From JAXDLK01 sp034666665 (GTDB lineage Bacteria; Desulfobacterota; Binatia; JACPRU01), in NCBI GenBank assembly GCA_034666665.1, contig JAXDLK010000272.1:1-7308 (forward strand): a stretch of DNA of 7,308 bases. The letters run 5' to 3'. The translations under genes were made by a program, and so were the position numbers. A model generated the notes under the pieces. It was not told the DNA's origin, made no database searches, and saw only the letters and a program-made list of their open reading frames with translations. This document shows positions 6,442-7,308 of this stretch, in pieces (the first letter of the stretch is position 1; the number at the start of each line of letters is the position of its first letter).

Positions 6442-7095
6442 ATGAAGCTCTACAACATGTACCTCAGCAACTTCGCATCGAAGTGCCGGATCGCGATCTA
6501 CGAGAAGGGTCTCGACGTCGAGATGGCCACGATCCCGAACGGCGATCTCCAATCGCCCGATTACCTGAAGATCTACCCGCTCGGAAAGACGCCGTCGCTG
6601 GACGTCGGCGGCCAGGTGATCGGCGAGTCCGAGGTGATCAACGAGTACCTCGAAGACAAGTTCCCGCAGAAGCCGCTGCTGCCGAAGGACGCCGAGAGCC
6701 GCGCGCGGGTGCGGTCGGTGACGCGGTTCCACGACCTCTACCTCGAGCCGCCGATCCGCGCGCTGTTCCCGCAGGTCGCCGCGAAGGAGCGGGACCAGAA
6801 GCTCGTCTCCGAGAAGCTCGCGGAGATCGACACGCGTCTCGATCAGCTCGAGGCGAATCTCGGCAAGCCGTACGCGGCGGGGGAGAGCTTCAGCCTCGCG
6901 GATTGTGCGCTGCCGCCAACGATGTTCTTCGCAGCCTCGATGCTGCCGATGCTCGGCGCGAAGGACCCGACGGGGAGCCGTCCGAAGCTCGCGGCCTGGT
7001 GGGCTGAGGTGCAGAAGCGGCCTTCCGTCGCGAAGGTCCTCGGCGAGCAGCAAGAGGCGCTCGGGAAGTTCATGAAGGACGGAAAGCCTTCCTGA
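6442..7095 (+). CDS. Glutathione S-transferase family protein
   Basis: The 217-residue protein shows the two-domain cytosolic GST layout. The thioredoxin-like N-terminal half (1-76) has the catalytic-loop region LSNFASKCRIAI (8-19; Ser9, Ser13 or Cys15 could be the active residue). It also has the cis-proline turn GKTPSL (48-53, Pro51) and the glutathione gamma-glutamyl site GESEVINEYLED (61-72, Glu62-Ser63). The helical C-terminal half has the N-capping box SLADCALPP (151-159, Asp154). Length is normal for the family. AGGAGG lies 7 nt before the ATG, the best ribosome binding site on the plus strand. It probably conjugates or reduces electrophilic compounds or peroxides with glutathione, which fits the nearby peroxiredoxin, but the class and substrate are not evident. 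It is separated from the membrane protein by 105 nt, so it may have its own promoter. Confidence 0.93.
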   Translation: MKLYNMYLSNFASKCRIAIYEKGLDVEMATIPNGDLQSPDYLKIYPLGKTPSLDVGGQVIGESEVINEYLEDKFPQKPLLPKDAESRARVRSVTRFHDLYLEPPIRALFPQVAAKERDQKLVSEKLAEIDTRLDQLEANLGKPYAAGESFSLADCALPPTMFFAASMLPMLGAKDPTGSRPKLAAWWAEVQKRPSVAKVLGEQQEALGKFMKDGKPS

Positions 7096-7096
7096 G

Positions 7097-7197
7097 ATCC
7101 CCCTCACCCTGACCCTCGCCCTCGCGGAAGAGCTCGGGGACGCAGATGTTGCTCGCCGGCGCGCAACGCGTCCCCCCGCGGACGGGGGTGAGGGGAT
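7097..7197. repeat. Palindromic intergenic element with nested stems
   Basis: ATCCCCCTCACCC at 7097-7109 pairs with GGGTGAGGGGAT at 7186-7197 (12 bp with one bulged C). Inside it GGGGACGC at 7136-7143 pairs perfectly with 7168-7175. The result is a long two-tier hairpin starting 2 nt after the stop codon of the glutathione transferase gene. CCCTCACCC/GGGTGAGGG intergenic palindromes are common in GC-rich environmental genomes (recollection, unverified). It may work as a transcription terminator, but the following bases ATTTCTCG are a poor T-tract. Confidence 0.65.
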
Positions 7198-7254
7198 TTC
7201 TCGCGATCGTCCCGCGCGCGAGTTGCGGTCGCGACTCTTTCCAGATGTAGCCGG

Positions 7255-7308
7255 GTGAGACTGTGGCAGCGCTCGGTGCGCCTCCCGCGGTTCTACGGCT
7301 GGTGGATC
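7255..7308 (+). CDS. Probable MFS transporter, N-terminus only
   Basis: Only 18 codons fit before the window ends. From the GTG at 7255 they read VRLWQRSVRLPRFYGWWI. The run PRFYGWWI is the characteristic lead-in to the first transmembrane helix of many major facilitator transporters of the OFA/monocarboxylate type. No Shine-Dalgarno is seen, and a second GTG at 7276 is an alternative start. The identification rests on this short motif alone. Confidence 0.5.
   Translation, partial: MRLWQRSVRLPRFYGWWI

Noticed and set aside
4804..7107. Minus-strand open frame of 767 residues spanning four plus-strand genes
   Set aside because: Very Arg/Glu/Leu/His-biased and opposite to peroxiredoxin, receiver and glutathione transferase genes with intact active sites. 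A long stop-free antisense frame is expected at this GC content.

Overview
The window is GC-rich, gene-dense bacterial DNA with mostly short intergenic gaps, Shine-Dalgarno sequences of the AGGAGG type on several genes, and strong G/C preference at third codon positions. No ribosomal or other phylogenetic marker is present. A high-GC proteobacterial or myxobacterial-type environmental bacterium would fit, but this is an impression and not something the sequence proves. No tRNA, rRNA, CRISPR array, insertion sequence or phage gene was found.

Left half (1-4807), all read on the minus strand. In transcription order a probable three-gene operon runs from an alpha/beta hydrolase (4807 to 4010), through a luciferase-like flavin-dependent monooxygenase (3983 to 2652), to an NAD(P)-dependent aldehyde dehydrogenase (2532 to 1105). 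It closes with a clear intrinsic terminator (about 1051-1083). Beyond it lies a 22-bp perfect inverted repeat with a 21-nt loop (979-1043) that resembles REP-type palindromes. It sits 2 bases before the start codon of a GT39/ArnT-like membrane glycosyltransferase (976 to the window edge). That gene is open at the edge.

Right half (4808-7308), all read on the plus strand. A 209-bp divergent intergenic region precedes a Prx5-type peroxiredoxin (5017-5502). A single-domain response regulator with a TTG start follows 12 nt later (5515-5931). Then come a small three-helix membrane protein of unknown function (5995-6336) and a glutathione S-transferase (6442-7095) with its own strong ribosome binding site. 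A roughly 100-nt palindromic element (7097-7197) follows the transferase. The last 54 bases look like the start of an MFS transporter.

How the genes may work together: oxygenase, hydrolase and aldehyde dehydrogenase are the enzyme types needed for Baeyer-Villiger-like or other flavin-dependent oxidation of a ketone or aldehyde, hydrolysis of the ester or lactone, and oxidation of the resulting aldehyde to an acid. The substrate cannot be told from sequence. The plus-strand genes (peroxiredoxin, glutathione transferase, receiver) suggest redox defence or detoxification. Whether the two halves are functionally linked is unknown; they share only the divergent intergenic region.
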